Part shown: piece after piece, positions 6,455 through 14,034 of the stretch
Position numbering within the stretch: position 1 is the first letter of the stretch
Layout: each line of letters starts with the position of its first letter
Source: an uncultured Dorea sp.
GTDB taxonomy: Bacteria > Bacillota > Clostridia > Lachnospirales > Lachnospiraceae
DNA length: 26,522 nt
Direction of reading: 5' to 3'
Assembly (NCBI RefSeq): GCF_934294775.1
Contig: NZ_CAKRAH010000037.1
Coordinates: 1-26,522, forward strand
The notes under the pieces: generated by a model
What the model saw: only the letters and a program-made list of their open reading frames with translations
Told to the model about the DNA's origin: nothing
The model's database searches: none
Program-made: the position numbers and the translations under genes

Positions 6455-7168
6455 CTATCTTATCGGCTCTTTTGATGGCATCCCAGCTTTTCTAGGATAT
6501 TTTTTCGGCGTATTCTTTTCTTTATGGATTTTCACAAAAGATCTTCCAATATCCGTTCCTGGAAGTTCGAATTTTACTACATCTTCAATCTTTCCACCTA
6601 GTATATTCACAGCTTTTTTCGAATTTTGCACTTCTTCATCAATTTCTCCCGATTTATAAGGCACAAACATACCATTCACACGTACATAAGGAAGGCAATA
6701 TTCGCTTAGTGTAGCAAGATTTGCCACTGCACGCGACACACACAGGTCATATTGTTCTCTATATGCCGGATCTTTCGCATAATCTTCCGCTCTTCCATGG
6801 ATTGTGTGGATATCTTCGAGTCCCAGTTCGTCAATTACCTCATTCAGGAACTTAATTCTCTTATTCAAAGAGTCCAAAAGCGTCACTTTTAAGTGCGGAA
6901 ACGCAATTTTTAACGGTAATCCTGGAAACCCAGCCCCAGTTCCCACATCAATTACATTTTCCACCTGATTCATATCCAACGTTTTTACAATAGAAAGGCT
7001 GTCCACATAATGTTTTTCAACAACCTCGCTATATTCTGTAATTCCTGTAAGATTCATCACCTTATTCCACTCATCCAACAGTCTTTGATACGCATCAAAC
7101 TGTTCTTCCTGCTTTCGGCTGATCTTTATCCCTATTTTTTCAAGACTTTCTATTAATATCTGTCCCAT
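6455..7168 (-). CDS. rsmG: 16S rRNA (guanine-527 N7) methyltransferase RsmG
   Basis: Methylates G527 (E. coli numbering) of 16S rRNA using S-adenosylmethionine; loss in other bacteria gives low-level streptomycin resistance. It has 237 residues, normal length. The SAM-binding glycine loop DVGTGAGFPG is at 74-83, followed by LLDSLNKRIKFL and the CVSRAVANL motif typical of the family. The basic tail (KEKNTPKKYPRKAGMPSKEPI region) is also normal. The start ATG follows AAAGGAGG at about 5 nt. It follows mnmG as in many Firmicutes, but a 400-nt spacer separates them. Convergent with the hydrolase-like gene. Confidence 0.97.
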   Translation of the reverse strand: MGQILIESLEKIGIKISRKQEEQFDAYQRLLDEWNKVMNLTGITEYSEVVEKHYVDSLSIVKTLDMNQVENVIDVGTGAGFPGLPLKIAFPHLKVTLLDSLNKRIKFLNEVIDELGLEDIHTIHGRAEDYAKDPAYREQYDLCVSRAVANLATLSEYCLPYVRVNGMFVPYKSGEIDEEVQNSKKAVNILGGKIEDVVKFELPGTDIGRSFVKIHKEKNTPKKYPRKAGMPSKEPIR

Positions 7169-7568
7169 AATTACCTCCTTTCGCAGCTCTTATGCACATT
7201 TTGCATAATTATTCGCTTTATGCATTTTATTTACTTTTTCATTAACTCTATTGATTTATTAAATACCTTTGCTTTATTTGTATATTTTCTTCACCGCTCA
7301 TTTTGGCTCAATGTTGCATGGAGAGAATTTATTTTATTTCTTTTTATGCATTTTCATTGCTTTTTTCTGCCTTTTTCAGTTGTTTTTTATTTTCAGCCCT
7401 TTTGCATTCCATCCGTCTATTTCATTTAATCAGCGTATCATTCACGGCTTTTCGGGCACAGCTATGCGGTGTATCTTCGTATTTTTCTTCTTTTTATCCT
7501 TTTTAGGAGTCAATTATACGCATATGCGTAATTACGTATATGCGTATAATATTCTTTTCATTCTGTAT
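7169..7568. other. 400-nt gene-free spacer between mnmG and rsmG
   Basis: The rsmG-sense strand is markedly purine-rich, so apparent plus-strand ORFs are Phe/Leu/Ser-rich artefacts. It contains a 38-bp palindrome next to mnmG and two copies of TTTATGCATTTT (7217-7228, 7343-7354). I found no convincing sigma-A promoter for rsmG and no coding pattern. Confidence 0.6.
7513..7550. repeat. 38-bp near-perfect palindrome
   Basis: Arms of 19 nt (7513-7531 and 7532-7550) with one mismatch, made of nested ACGCATATGCGT-type units. There is no loop and no T-run on the mnmG-sense side, so it is not an ordinary terminator of mnmG. It could be a protein-binding site or an RNA cruciform. Confidence 0.75.
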
Positions 7569-9482
7569 TTACGAATGGCGGTTTCCGCTTAGATATACAA
7601 GCAATACCGAGATATCCGCCGGTGATACTCCAGATATTCTAGAAGCCTGTCCGATGGATACCGGACGATATTCCTTCAACTTCTGTACTGCTTCAATACG
7701 AAGGCTGTTAACTGCATCATAATCAATATCTTCCGGAATCTTTTTATTTTCCATCTTTTTAAACTGCTCTACCTGCCGTTTCTGACGCTGGATATATCCA
7801 TCATATTTCAGTGAAATATCCACCTGTTCTTCCACCTCTGCTGCCAGATCTTCCGGAAGAACCGGTCTTGTAACATCAATATCTTTTACTGCTTCATAAG
7901 ATAATTCCGGTCTGCGGATCAACTCTGCCAGACTGATTCCTGAATTTAGCGGTGTACTTCCATACGCTCTCAGAAGCTCCTGTACCTTCTCGCTGGTTCC
8001 TACATGCTCATTTTTCAGACGTGTGATCTCTGATTCGATCAGTCTTTCTTTTTCTTTCAGACGTTGATAACGCGCTTCGTCGATCAGTCCGACTTCATAT
8101 CCTTTTTCCGTCAGACGCTGGTCTGCGTTATCCTGTCTTAAGAGCAGACGGTATTCTGCTCTGGAAGTCATCATACGGTATGGTTCATGGCTTTCTTTTG
8201 TAACCAGGTCATCGATCAGAACGCCGATATAAGCCTCCGAACGGTCCAGAGGCATAGGATCCTTACCTTGCAGCTTTCTGGCCGCATTTATGCCCGCTAC
8301 AAGGCCTTGTGCGGCAGCTTCCTCATAGCCTGAGCTTCCGTTAAACTGTCCGGCACTGAATAATCCACTGATATTGCGGAATTCCAGTGATGGTTTTAAC
8401 TGTCTGGCATCGATACAGTCATATTCGATCGCATATGCATTTCTTACAATTTTCACGTGCTCAAGTCCCGGTACGCTTCTGTACATTGCGTACTGCACAT
8501 CTTCAGGAAGTGAACTTGACATTCCACCGATGTACATCTCATCCGTCTCCAAACCTTCCGGCTCTAAGAATACCTGATGACGCTTTTTATCGCTGAATTT
8601 GACCACTTTATCTTCAATCGACGGACAGTATCTTGGTCCTGTTCCTTCGATCATGCCCGAGTACAACGGCGATCTGCTTAAATTTGCACGGATAATATCA
8701 TGTGTCGTCTCATTTGTATACGTCAGCCAGCATGATGCCTGGTCAATCTGTACATCCTCCGGATTCGTGGTAAATGAAAATGGCACAACCCTTTCATCCC
8801 CGAACTGCTCTTCCATTTTGCTGAAATCTACAGTCTTTCTGTCTACTCTGGCCGGCGTTCCTGTCTTAAAGCGGTACATTTTAATTCCAAGCTCTTTTAA
8901 GCAGTCCGTCAGATGATTTGCTGCCTGCAGTCCGTTCGGCCCTGTATACTGACTTACATCACCATAGATGCAGCGCGCTTTCAGATACGTTCCACTGCAG
9001 ATAATCACAGCCTGACAGTGATAGATTGCTCCCGAAAATGTCTGCACACCTGTAATCTTACCGTCTTCCACAAGCAGGTTGGCAACTTCGCCCTGCTTGA
9101 TCTCAAGGTTCTCCTGCGCCTCCAGTACACGTCTCATGGTTCTGCTGTAAGCTGCTTTATCCGCCTGTGCACGAAGTGAATGTACTGCAGGACCCTTGGA
9201 TTTATTCAACATTTTCGACTGGATAAATGTACGGTCTATCACCTTTCCCATCTCTCCGCCAAGTGCATCCAGTTCTCTTACCAGATGTCCTTTTGAACTT
9301 CCCCCAATGTTCGGATTACACGGCATCATGGCAATACTCTCTACACTAACTGTAAATACCAGTGTCTGAAATCCAAGTCTTGCAGTCGCAAGTGCCGCCT
9401 CGCAGCCTGCATGTCCTGCACCAATTACAACTACGTCATATTTATCATTATTTTCCCATACAGAATTTGCTGAATATCTCAT
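7569..9482 (-). CDS. mnmG: tRNA wobble-uridine modification enzyme MnmG (GidA)
   Basis: FAD- and folate-dependent partner of MnmE; together they install the aminomethyl or carboxymethylaminomethyl group on U34 of certain tRNAs. It has 637 residues, typical. The FAD dinucleotide loop GAGHAG is at 21-26. CNPNIGGSSKGHL carries one conserved Cys and GPRYCPSIEDK the second. The C-terminal helical MnmE-binding domain begins near residue 550. No Met lies between residue 1 and the FAD loop, so the start at 9482 must be used. It overlaps mnmE by 35 nt, with AGGAGA 11 nt upstream. Translation coupling with mnmE is likely. Confidence 0.97.
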   Translation of the reverse strand: MRYSANSVWENNDKYDVVVIGAGHAGCEAALATARLGFQTLVFTVSVESIAMMPCNPNIGGSSKGHLVRELDALGGEMGKVIDRTFIQSKMLNKSKGPAVHSLRAQADKAAYSRTMRRVLEAQENLEIKQGEVANLLVEDGKITGVQTFSGAIYHCQAVIICSGTYLKARCIYGDVSQYTGPNGLQAANHLTDCLKELGIKMYRFKTGTPARVDRKTVDFSKMEEQFGDERVVPFSFTTNPEDVQIDQASCWLTYTNETTHDIIRANLSRSPLYSGMIEGTGPRYCPSIEDKVVKFSDKKRHQVFLEPEGLETDEMYIGGMSSSLPEDVQYAMYRSVPGLEHVKIVRNAYAIEYDCIDARQLKPSLEFRNISGLFSAGQFNGSSGYEEAAAQGLVAGINAARKLQGKDPMPLDRSEAYIGVLIDDLVTKESHEPYRMMTSRAEYRLLLRQDNADQRLTEKGYEVGLIDEARYQRLKEKERLIESEITRLKNEHVGTSEKVQELLRAYGSTPLNSGISLAELIRRPELSYEAVKDIDVTRPVLPEDLAAEVEEQVDISLKYDGYIQRQKRQVEQFKKMENKKIPEDIDYDAVNSLRIEAVQKLKEYRPVSIGQASRISGVSPADISVLLVYLSGNRHS

Positions 9483-10827
9483 TGACTAAATCTTCTCCTA
9501 TCGTCTCGCCGGTGATGCTTCCAAGTGCTTCATAGGCATCCATCAAGTCTATCGAATAAAAGTCTTCCGGCATATTTGCGTCAATACTGTCATTAACACG
9601 CTGTAATGCATCATATGCATCCTGGAGTGCTGTTTTTTGTCTCACATTTGTAATATAGATTTCATCGTTAAATGTAAGATCTCCCTGGAAGAACATCTCT
9701 TTCAATATCTCTTCCAGTTTATCGATTCCCACGCTGTTCTTTGCTGATATCTCAACTACCGGTACATCCGGGAATTCTTTCTGATCCCTGGTTACTTTCA
9801 TTTCCAGATCCGTCTTATTAAGCAGGATGATCGCACGTTTTCCCTGTATCAGATCCAGAATCTGTGCATCATTTTCATCCAGTGGTTCGGATGCATCGAT
9901 GACATACAGTATAAGATCTGCCTTGTCTGCATATTCTTTTGCACGGTCTACACCAATCTTTTCTACAATATCTTTCGTATCACGGATTCCTGCAGTATCC
10001 ATGATATTCAGGGATATTCCTTTTAGATTCAGATGCTCTTCTAACACATCTCTGGTCGTTCCGGCAATATCTGTAACGATCGCCCTGTCTTCTCCAAGAA
10101 GCACATTTAAGAGGGATGACTTTCCTGCATTTGGCTTTCCAAGTATGACAGTGCGCACTCCCTCTTTTATAATCCTACCATCATCACAGCTTTCTAGCAA
10201 TCGTTTCATTTCTTTTGAAACTTCTTCAATCACTATTTTTAATTCTTTTCCATATCCATCTACGCTGATATGCTCCGGATCGTCCAGGGCCGTCTCTATA
10301 AATGCTGTGTGATACAGGATCTTTTCTCTTATTTCACTGATTTTTGTCCGGATATTACCTTTTAACTGACTGACAGAGCTTTGCAGCGCATATTCATTCT
10401 GGGAAGCGATCAGATCTCCTACCGCCTCTGCCTGTGAAAGATCCAGTCTGCCATTTAAGAATGCTCTTTTTGTGTATTCTCCCGGCTCTGCCGGGCGTGC
10501 TCCATTTTTAATCAAAAGCTCCAGCACTCTTTTTACTACATATACACCACCGTGACAGTTAATCTCAACAGTATCTTCGCCCGTGTAACTGTGCGGTCCG
10601 CGCATCAGCATAACAAGTACTTCATCGATGACCTGATCGCCATCTGTAATATATCCATAATGAATCGTGTGTGATTTCTGGTCACACAGTTTCTTTTCTT
10701 TCTTTCCCTTATATACGCGATCGGCAATCTGCACCGCTTCCGGCCCGCTCATTCTTACAATTCCTATTCCAGAATTGCTCATAGCTGTAGAGATTGCTGC
10801 AATCGTTCCGTTATATGTCTGACTCAT
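9448..10827 (-). CDS. mnmE: tRNA modification GTPase MnmE (TrmE)
   Basis: Potassium-activated GTPase of the MnmEG complex that modifies tRNA U34. It has 459 residues. The N-terminal tetrahydrofolate-binding domain (1-120) is followed by a helical domain with an inserted G domain: G1 GKPNAGKS 230-237, G3 DTAG 277-280, G4 NKTD 337-340. The C-terminal catalytic Cys is in FCMGK (455-459). The frame is open to 10878, but ATG at 10827 has AGGAGG 5 nt upstream and gives the family N-terminus, so I used it. First gene of the mnmE-mnmG-(rsmG) group, downstream of the jag terminator. Confidence 0.97.
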   Translation of the reverse strand: MSQTYNGTIAAISTAMSNSGIGIVRMSGPEAVQIADRVYKGKKEKKLCDQKSHTIHYGYITDGDQVIDEVLVMLMRGPHSYTGEDTVEINCHGGVYVVKRVLELLIKNGARPAEPGEYTKRAFLNGRLDLSQAEAVGDLIASQNEYALQSSVSQLKGNIRTKISEIREKILYHTAFIETALDDPEHISVDGYGKELKIVIEEVSKEMKRLLESCDDGRIIKEGVRTVILGKPNAGKSSLLNVLLGEDRAIVTDIAGTTRDVLEEHLNLKGISLNIMDTAGIRDTKDIVEKIGVDRAKEYADKADLILYVIDASEPLDENDAQILDLIQGKRAIILLNKTDLEMKVTRDQKEFPDVPVVEISAKNSVGIDKLEEILKEMFFQGDLTFNDEIYITNVRQKTALQDAYDALQRVNDSIDANMPEDFYSIDLMDAYEALGSITGETIGEDLVNEIFSKFCMGK

Positions 10828-10863
10828 ACAATCCTCCTGAATAATATTTTTATCAAAACTACA

Positions 10864-10869
10864 ATTATA
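10864..10869 (-). promoter_or_regulatory. Candidate -10 of the mnmE promoter
   Basis: Minus-strand TATAAT 37 nt before the start codon; no convincing -35. An 11-bp hyphenated palindrome CACTGCCAGTG (10876-10886) lies just upstream, where a spacer-bound regulator would sit. Confidence 0.4.
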
Positions 10870-10946
10870 CAGAGACACTGCCAGTGACAGTTCTTTTTAG
10901 ATACCTTACTGCCCGACAGCTTCTCTTGTATGCTAAGACATAAAGC

Positions 10947-10982
10947 AAAAAAAGACAAGGTCTTTTAAGGACCTTGTCTTTT
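10947..10982 (-). terminator. Terminator of the rpmH-jag operon
   Basis: 13-bp perfect stem (AAAAGACAAGGTC at 10950-10962 with 10970-10982), 7-nt loop, then a 7-T run on the minus strand. It begins 12 nt after the jag stop codon and separates that operon from mnmE. Confidence 0.92.
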
Positions 10983-10994
10983 CATACCTATGTA

Positions 10995-11834
10995 TTAACG
11001 ATTATTTCTGTTTCTTACCAGTGTTACCACAACTCTTCTGTAAGGTTCTTCTCCCTCACTGTGTGTGGAAACTGCCGGGTCAGACTGCAGTGCAGAGTGA
11101 ATAATTCTTCTCTCATATGGATTCATCGGTTCCAGAGAAACTGTCTTTCTTGTTCTCTTAACCTTACTTGCAATATTCTTTGCAAGATTTTCAAGTGTTT
11201 CTTTTCTTCTTCTTCTATAATCCTCTGTATCGAGTTTCACTCTTACATATCCATCCTGCATCTTGTTCGCAACTCTGTTGGTAAGATACTGAAGAGAATC
11301 CAGTGTCTGTCCGCGTTTTCCGATCAGGATTCCCATGTTGCTTCCTTCCATATTGATGGCAAGTGCGCCTTCTTCATCTACAACCGATGTAACTTTTACA
11401 TCGTCCATGCCCATTGCATTCATAACATCATAGATGAATTTCTCACATGTTTCAATCGTCTGAGGCTCAACTTTTGCAAGTTCAACCTCTTTCTTTGGCT
11501 CAGACTTTACTTCCGGCTTTTCTTCTCTTACAGGCTTTCTGAAGCTTTCATGCTTCTTCTCTGTCTTTCTTTCCGGTTTCTTCTCTGCTTTTTTGAAAGG
11601 CTTTTCTGGTTCTTCTGCCTTTACTTCTTCTTTTACAGGCTCTTCTACCGGTTTTTCTTCTGGTTTTCTACGAGCTTTGATCACAGCCTGTTTCATTCCA
11701 ATTCCAAGGAAACCTGCGCTTCCTTTTTCTACAACAATGTAATCCAGGCGGTCACTCGTTACGCCCAACTGAATTAACGCCTCTGTGATTGCGTCATCCA
11801 GATTTTTTGCTGATACGGTAATGTAATCCTCCAT
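10995..11834 (-). CDS. jag: RNA-binding protein Jag/KhpB (SpoIIIJ-associated)
   Basis: Cytoplasmic RNA-binding protein of the Jag/KhpB type, linked in other Firmicutes to cell-shape control and always paired with yidC; 279 residues. It has the Jag_N domain at about 1-50 (ITVSAKNLDDAITEALIQLGV), then a long charged Lys/Glu/Pro linker at about 55-125. A KH domain follows with the GKRG loop, then a C-terminal R3H domain (RRRKETLENLAKNIA onward, with ERRIIHSAL). The linker is longer than in B. subtilis, which suggests a flexible tether. It ends the rpmH-rnpA-yidD-yidC-jag operon, 12 nt behind yidC. Confidence 0.95.
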   Translation of the reverse strand: MEDYITVSAKNLDDAITEALIQLGVTSDRLDYIVVEKGSAGFLGIGMKQAVIKARRKPEEKPVEEPVKEEVKAEEPEKPFKKAEKKPERKTEKKHESFRKPVREEKPEVKSEPKKEVELAKVEPQTIETCEKFIYDVMNAMGMDDVKVTSVVDEEGALAINMEGSNMGILIGKRGQTLDSLQYLTNRVANKMQDGYVRVKLDTEDYRRRRKETLENLAKNIASKVKRTRKTVSLEPMNPYERRIIHSALQSDPAVSTHSEGEEPYRRVVVTLVRNRNNR

Positions 11835-11846
11835 GACAGCTGCCCC

Positions 11847-12917
11847 CTAATCATTTTCGTTAAATTTCTTCACCATATTTGCTTTTGATGCGAGACTTCC
11901 TGGCTTCGCATTATTAGCATTCTTTATGGCTTTTTCAACTTTGGCTTCTCTTTCTTTTTCACTCAGGCCTGATGTACTGTTTTTCTTCTGACTCTGGTTG
12001 ATGTTCTTGGTATTAGCCTGGGCCATTGCTGCGATTCTTTCATTCTTTTCACCGCGCTTCTGACGTTTTTCTTCGGCTTTTTCCTTGTTCTTTTCCAGAA
12101 TCTCTTCTACAGACATCTTGCTCAAATGCTTATTAATGAATATCTGCTGAACACAACGGACAACAGCACTGACGATCCAGTACAGACCGATACCTGTTGG
12201 TAATGAGAATACCATAAATACCGAGAACAACGGCATAGTGATATTCATTGTGTTCATAGTAGACGCCATCGGATTATCTTTATCCAGCTGCTGACCGGAA
12301 ATTGCCTGTGATAATTTGATACTTCCAAACTGTGTTAAACCAGATAATACCGGTAATAAAATCGCTGTAATGATGATAACTGCTGGAGCAAATCCATAGC
12401 TTGCGCTGTTTTTTATCATCTGCATCGGCGAAATAGTAAGGTCTGGAAGTGTCAGGAATACATTTACCGCTTTTGGTGCTGTCTTAATCTCCGGAACATA
12501 ATTCTGAATGTTATAAATAACCGGGTACAAAGCAAATAACAGTGGCATCTGAATCAGTAATGGCAGACATCCTGCAGTCATAGATGTTCCATATTGATCA
12601 TACACCTGCTGAATCTCTTCCTGCTGTTTCATCATAGACGCCTGGTCTTTTTTGTTTTTGTACTTCTTCTGGATTGCCTGGATCTCCGGATTCATTACAG
12701 ACGACATCTTAGATGTTCTCTGCTGCTGAATCGTAAGTGGAAGTAATAATGTATACACAAAGATCGTATACAGAATGATCGACAGGCCTACCAGTCCGTT
12801 ATCGCTTGGCAGACAGTTATCCAGGAAATTATAGATAAAGTTCATTACTTTACCCAGAACCCAGCAAAGCTGTCCGACGATTGGCCAGTTAGCGGCAGTC
12901 AGTAAACTTGGTACCAT
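11847..12917 (-). CDS. yidC: Membrane protein insertase YidC/OxaA (SpoIIIJ type)
   Basis: Inserts membrane proteins alone or with Sec; 356 residues. Hydrophobic segments lie near 20-40, 45-65, 115-140, 175-200 and 235-265, the five-helix Firmicutes YidC2-like core. The conserved groove Arg lies in IQQQRTSK. The cytosolic hairpin between segments (EIQAIQKKYKNKKDQASMMK region) is normal. The C-terminal ~85 residues are strongly basic and disordered, as in forms that contact ribosomes. I see no clear lipoprotein signal. The frame can be read from a TTG at 12932, but that TTG abuts the SD itself. ATG at 12917, 8 nt after GGAGG, is the start. Confidence 0.96.
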   Translation of the reverse strand: MVPSLLTAANWPIVGQLCWVLGKVMNFIYNFLDNCLPSDNGLVGLSIILYTIFVYTLLLPLTIQQQRTSKMSSVMNPEIQAIQKKYKNKKDQASMMKQQEEIQQVYDQYGTSMTAGCLPLLIQMPLLFALYPVIYNIQNYVPEIKTAPKAVNVFLTLPDLTISPMQMIKNSASYGFAPAVIIITAILLPVLSGLTQFGSIKLSQAISGQQLDKDNPMASTMNTMNITMPLFSVFMVFSLPTGIGLYWIVSAVVRCVQQIFINKHLSKMSVEEILEKNKEKAEEKRQKRGEKNERIAAMAQANTKNINQSQKKNSTSGLSEKEREAKVEKAIKNANNAKPGSLASKANMVKKFNEND

Positions 12918-12950
12918 AATCTTTTCCTCCAATATGTAGTTGTAATCTTT

Positions 12951-13163
12951 TTAAGGAACAGGGTCGTAACCACCCATGGTAAACGGATTACAGCGTAATA
13001 TTCTCCACACCGCAAGACGTCCGCCCTTAAAAGCTCCGTACTTCTCAATTGCCTCAATGGCATACTGAGAACAGGTCGGATAAAACTTACAGGTCGAACC
13101 GCCCTTCATCGCAGATAAATATCTCTGATAAAATCTGATACAAGTGAGCAGAATCTTCTTCAT
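12951..13163 (-). CDS. yidD: Membrane protein insertion efficiency factor YidD
   Basis: Small (70 aa) basic, amphipathic protein that sits between rnpA and yidC in most bacteria and aids membrane insertion. The hallmark CKFYPTCSQYA is at residues 25-35, followed by the conserved RILRCNPF and GGYDPVP ending. It starts 6 nt after the rnpA stop. Confidence 0.96.
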   Translation of the reverse strand: MKKILLTCIRFYQRYLSAMKGGSTCKFYPTCSQYAIEAIEKYGAFKGGRLAVWRILRCNPFTMGGYDPVP

Positions 13164-13169
13164 AATACG

Positions 13170-13511
13170 TTACCTCTCATCTATAATCTCATGAAGATGA
13201 CCCAGATGGAGCATTGCGCCGACAATATCTTTATAATTCTTTCCTTTGGCGCCTATTCTTGCTATAACAATAATATCTAATCCACATCTGAATCTTTCTT
13301 CTTGCAGTCTATAGCTTTCTCGGATTAACCTCGTTAATCTGTGCCGTACTATACTGTTTCCTACTTTTTTACTTACAGATATTCCTAATCGATTCTGACT
13401 TGTCCCATTTTCCAGTACATACATGACCAGATATTTATTGGCATAGGATTTTCCTTTTCTGTATACTTTCTGAAAATCCCTGTTCTTTTTCAGTGATTCG
13501 GAATACTTCAT
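13170..13511 (-). CDS. rnpA: Ribonuclease P protein component
   Basis: Protein subunit of RNase P, which trims tRNA 5' ends with the catalytic RNA. It has 113 residues. The conserved RNR region is KKVGNSIVRHRLTRLIRES (48-66), in the left-handed crossover that contacts the RNA. The N-terminus (LKKNRDFQKVYRKGKSY) is typical. Downstream of rpmH as in nearly all bacteria. The gap to rpmH is 53 nt, with the two genes sharing one upstream promoter. Confidence 0.96.
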   Translation of the reverse strand: MKYSESLKKNRDFQKVYRKGKSYANKYLVMYVLENGTSQNRLGISVSKKVGNSIVRHRLTRLIRESYRLQEERFRCGLDIIVIARIGAKGKNYKDIVGAMLHLGHLHEIIDER

Positions 13512-13564
13512 GTTCTGATTCTCCTATTTTTTCTGAGTAGAAGAAAAGGCCACATATATGCGGC

Positions 13565-13699
13565 CTACGCTGATAATTTCTTTCTTCCTTTAGCTCTTCT
13601 GCTAGCAAGTACTTTTCTTCCACCTGCTGTGCTCATTCTTGATCTGAAGCCATGTACTTTAGCTCTCTGTCTTTTCTTTGGCTGGAATGTCATCTTCAT
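13565..13699 (-). CDS. rpmH: Ribosomal protein L34
   Basis: 44-residue, highly basic large-subunit protein. It begins MKMTFQPKKRQRAKVHGF and ends RRAKGRKKLSA, a full-length L34. A strong SD AAGGAGGTG lies about 9 nt upstream. First gene of the leftward operon that borders oriC; opposite in direction to dnaA. Confidence 0.97.
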   Translation of the reverse strand: MKMTFQPKKRQRAKVHGFRSRMSTAGGRKVLASRRAKGRKKLSA

Positions 13700-13763
13700 G
13701 GATATCCACCTCCTTATATTTTTCCAAGGGATTTCCCCAATTTTTCATAAGACATCAGCCTTG

Positions 13764-13792
13764 ATTATATTAAAAAAACTGCGCTACGTCAA
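13764..13792 (-). promoter_or_regulatory. rpmH operon promoter
   Basis: Minus-strand TTGACG (13792-13787), 17 nt, TATAAT (13769-13764). The -35 overlaps a small CAAGG-GATT-CCTTG hairpin sequence (13790-13803). The leader is about 58 nt. Confidence 0.8.
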
Positions 13793-13814
13793 GGGATTCC
13801 TTGATTTTTATAAA

Positions 13815-13945
13815 TATATTTATCCACACTTTGTGGAAAACTTTGTGGATTTCTGTGGATAACCTGTGGAAATCCTCTATTTTTTTATTATTTTTCCCCA
13901 TTTTAAGCCATTTTATGTCGTGGATTGAGTTTTCCACATTTATTA
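13815..13945. other. oriC: oriC, upstream part: DnaA-box array and AT-rich region
   Basis: Between rpmH and dnaA. Perfect DnaA boxes are TTATCCACA (13820-13828) and TGTGGATAA (13854-13862). Near matches are TGTGGAAAA (13832-13840), TGTGGATTT (13844-13852), TGTGGAAAT (13865-13873) and TTTTCCACA (13930-13938). An AT-rich tract with T-runs at about 13876-13915 could be an unwinding element. The last box is just upstream of the dnaA -35. Confidence 0.88.
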
Positions 13946-13949
13946 AAGA

Positions 13950-13978
13950 TTGCCTAAAGCAACTTTTTGATGTACAAT
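13950..13978 (+). promoter_or_regulatory. dnaA promoter
   Basis: TTGCCT (13950-13955), 17 nt, TACAAT (13973-13978). A DnaA box at 13930-13938 sits directly upstream, as expected for autoregulation. The leader is about 50 nt, with AGGAGT before the start. Confidence 0.65.
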
Positions 13979-14034
13979 GTAGAAGAGTGGGTTTCTAGCT
14001 GAAAATCCGCGAATCAGACAGATTAGGAGTTAAT

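Noticed and set aside
7220..7592. Overlapping Phe-rich plus-strand ORFs in the mnmG-rsmG spacer
   Set aside because: They arise from T-rich sequence; no SD, no recognisable domain, frames overlap one another.
8449..8464. Possible parS in mnmG (TTTTCACGTGCTCAAG)
   Set aside because: Only the CACGTG core and one flank match; the other half-site is lost and it lies in coding sequence.
10974..11777. 267-codon plus-strand ORF opposite jag
   Set aside because: Phe/Cys/Ser-rich composition is the reverse image of the Lys/Glu-rich Jag linker; no SD.
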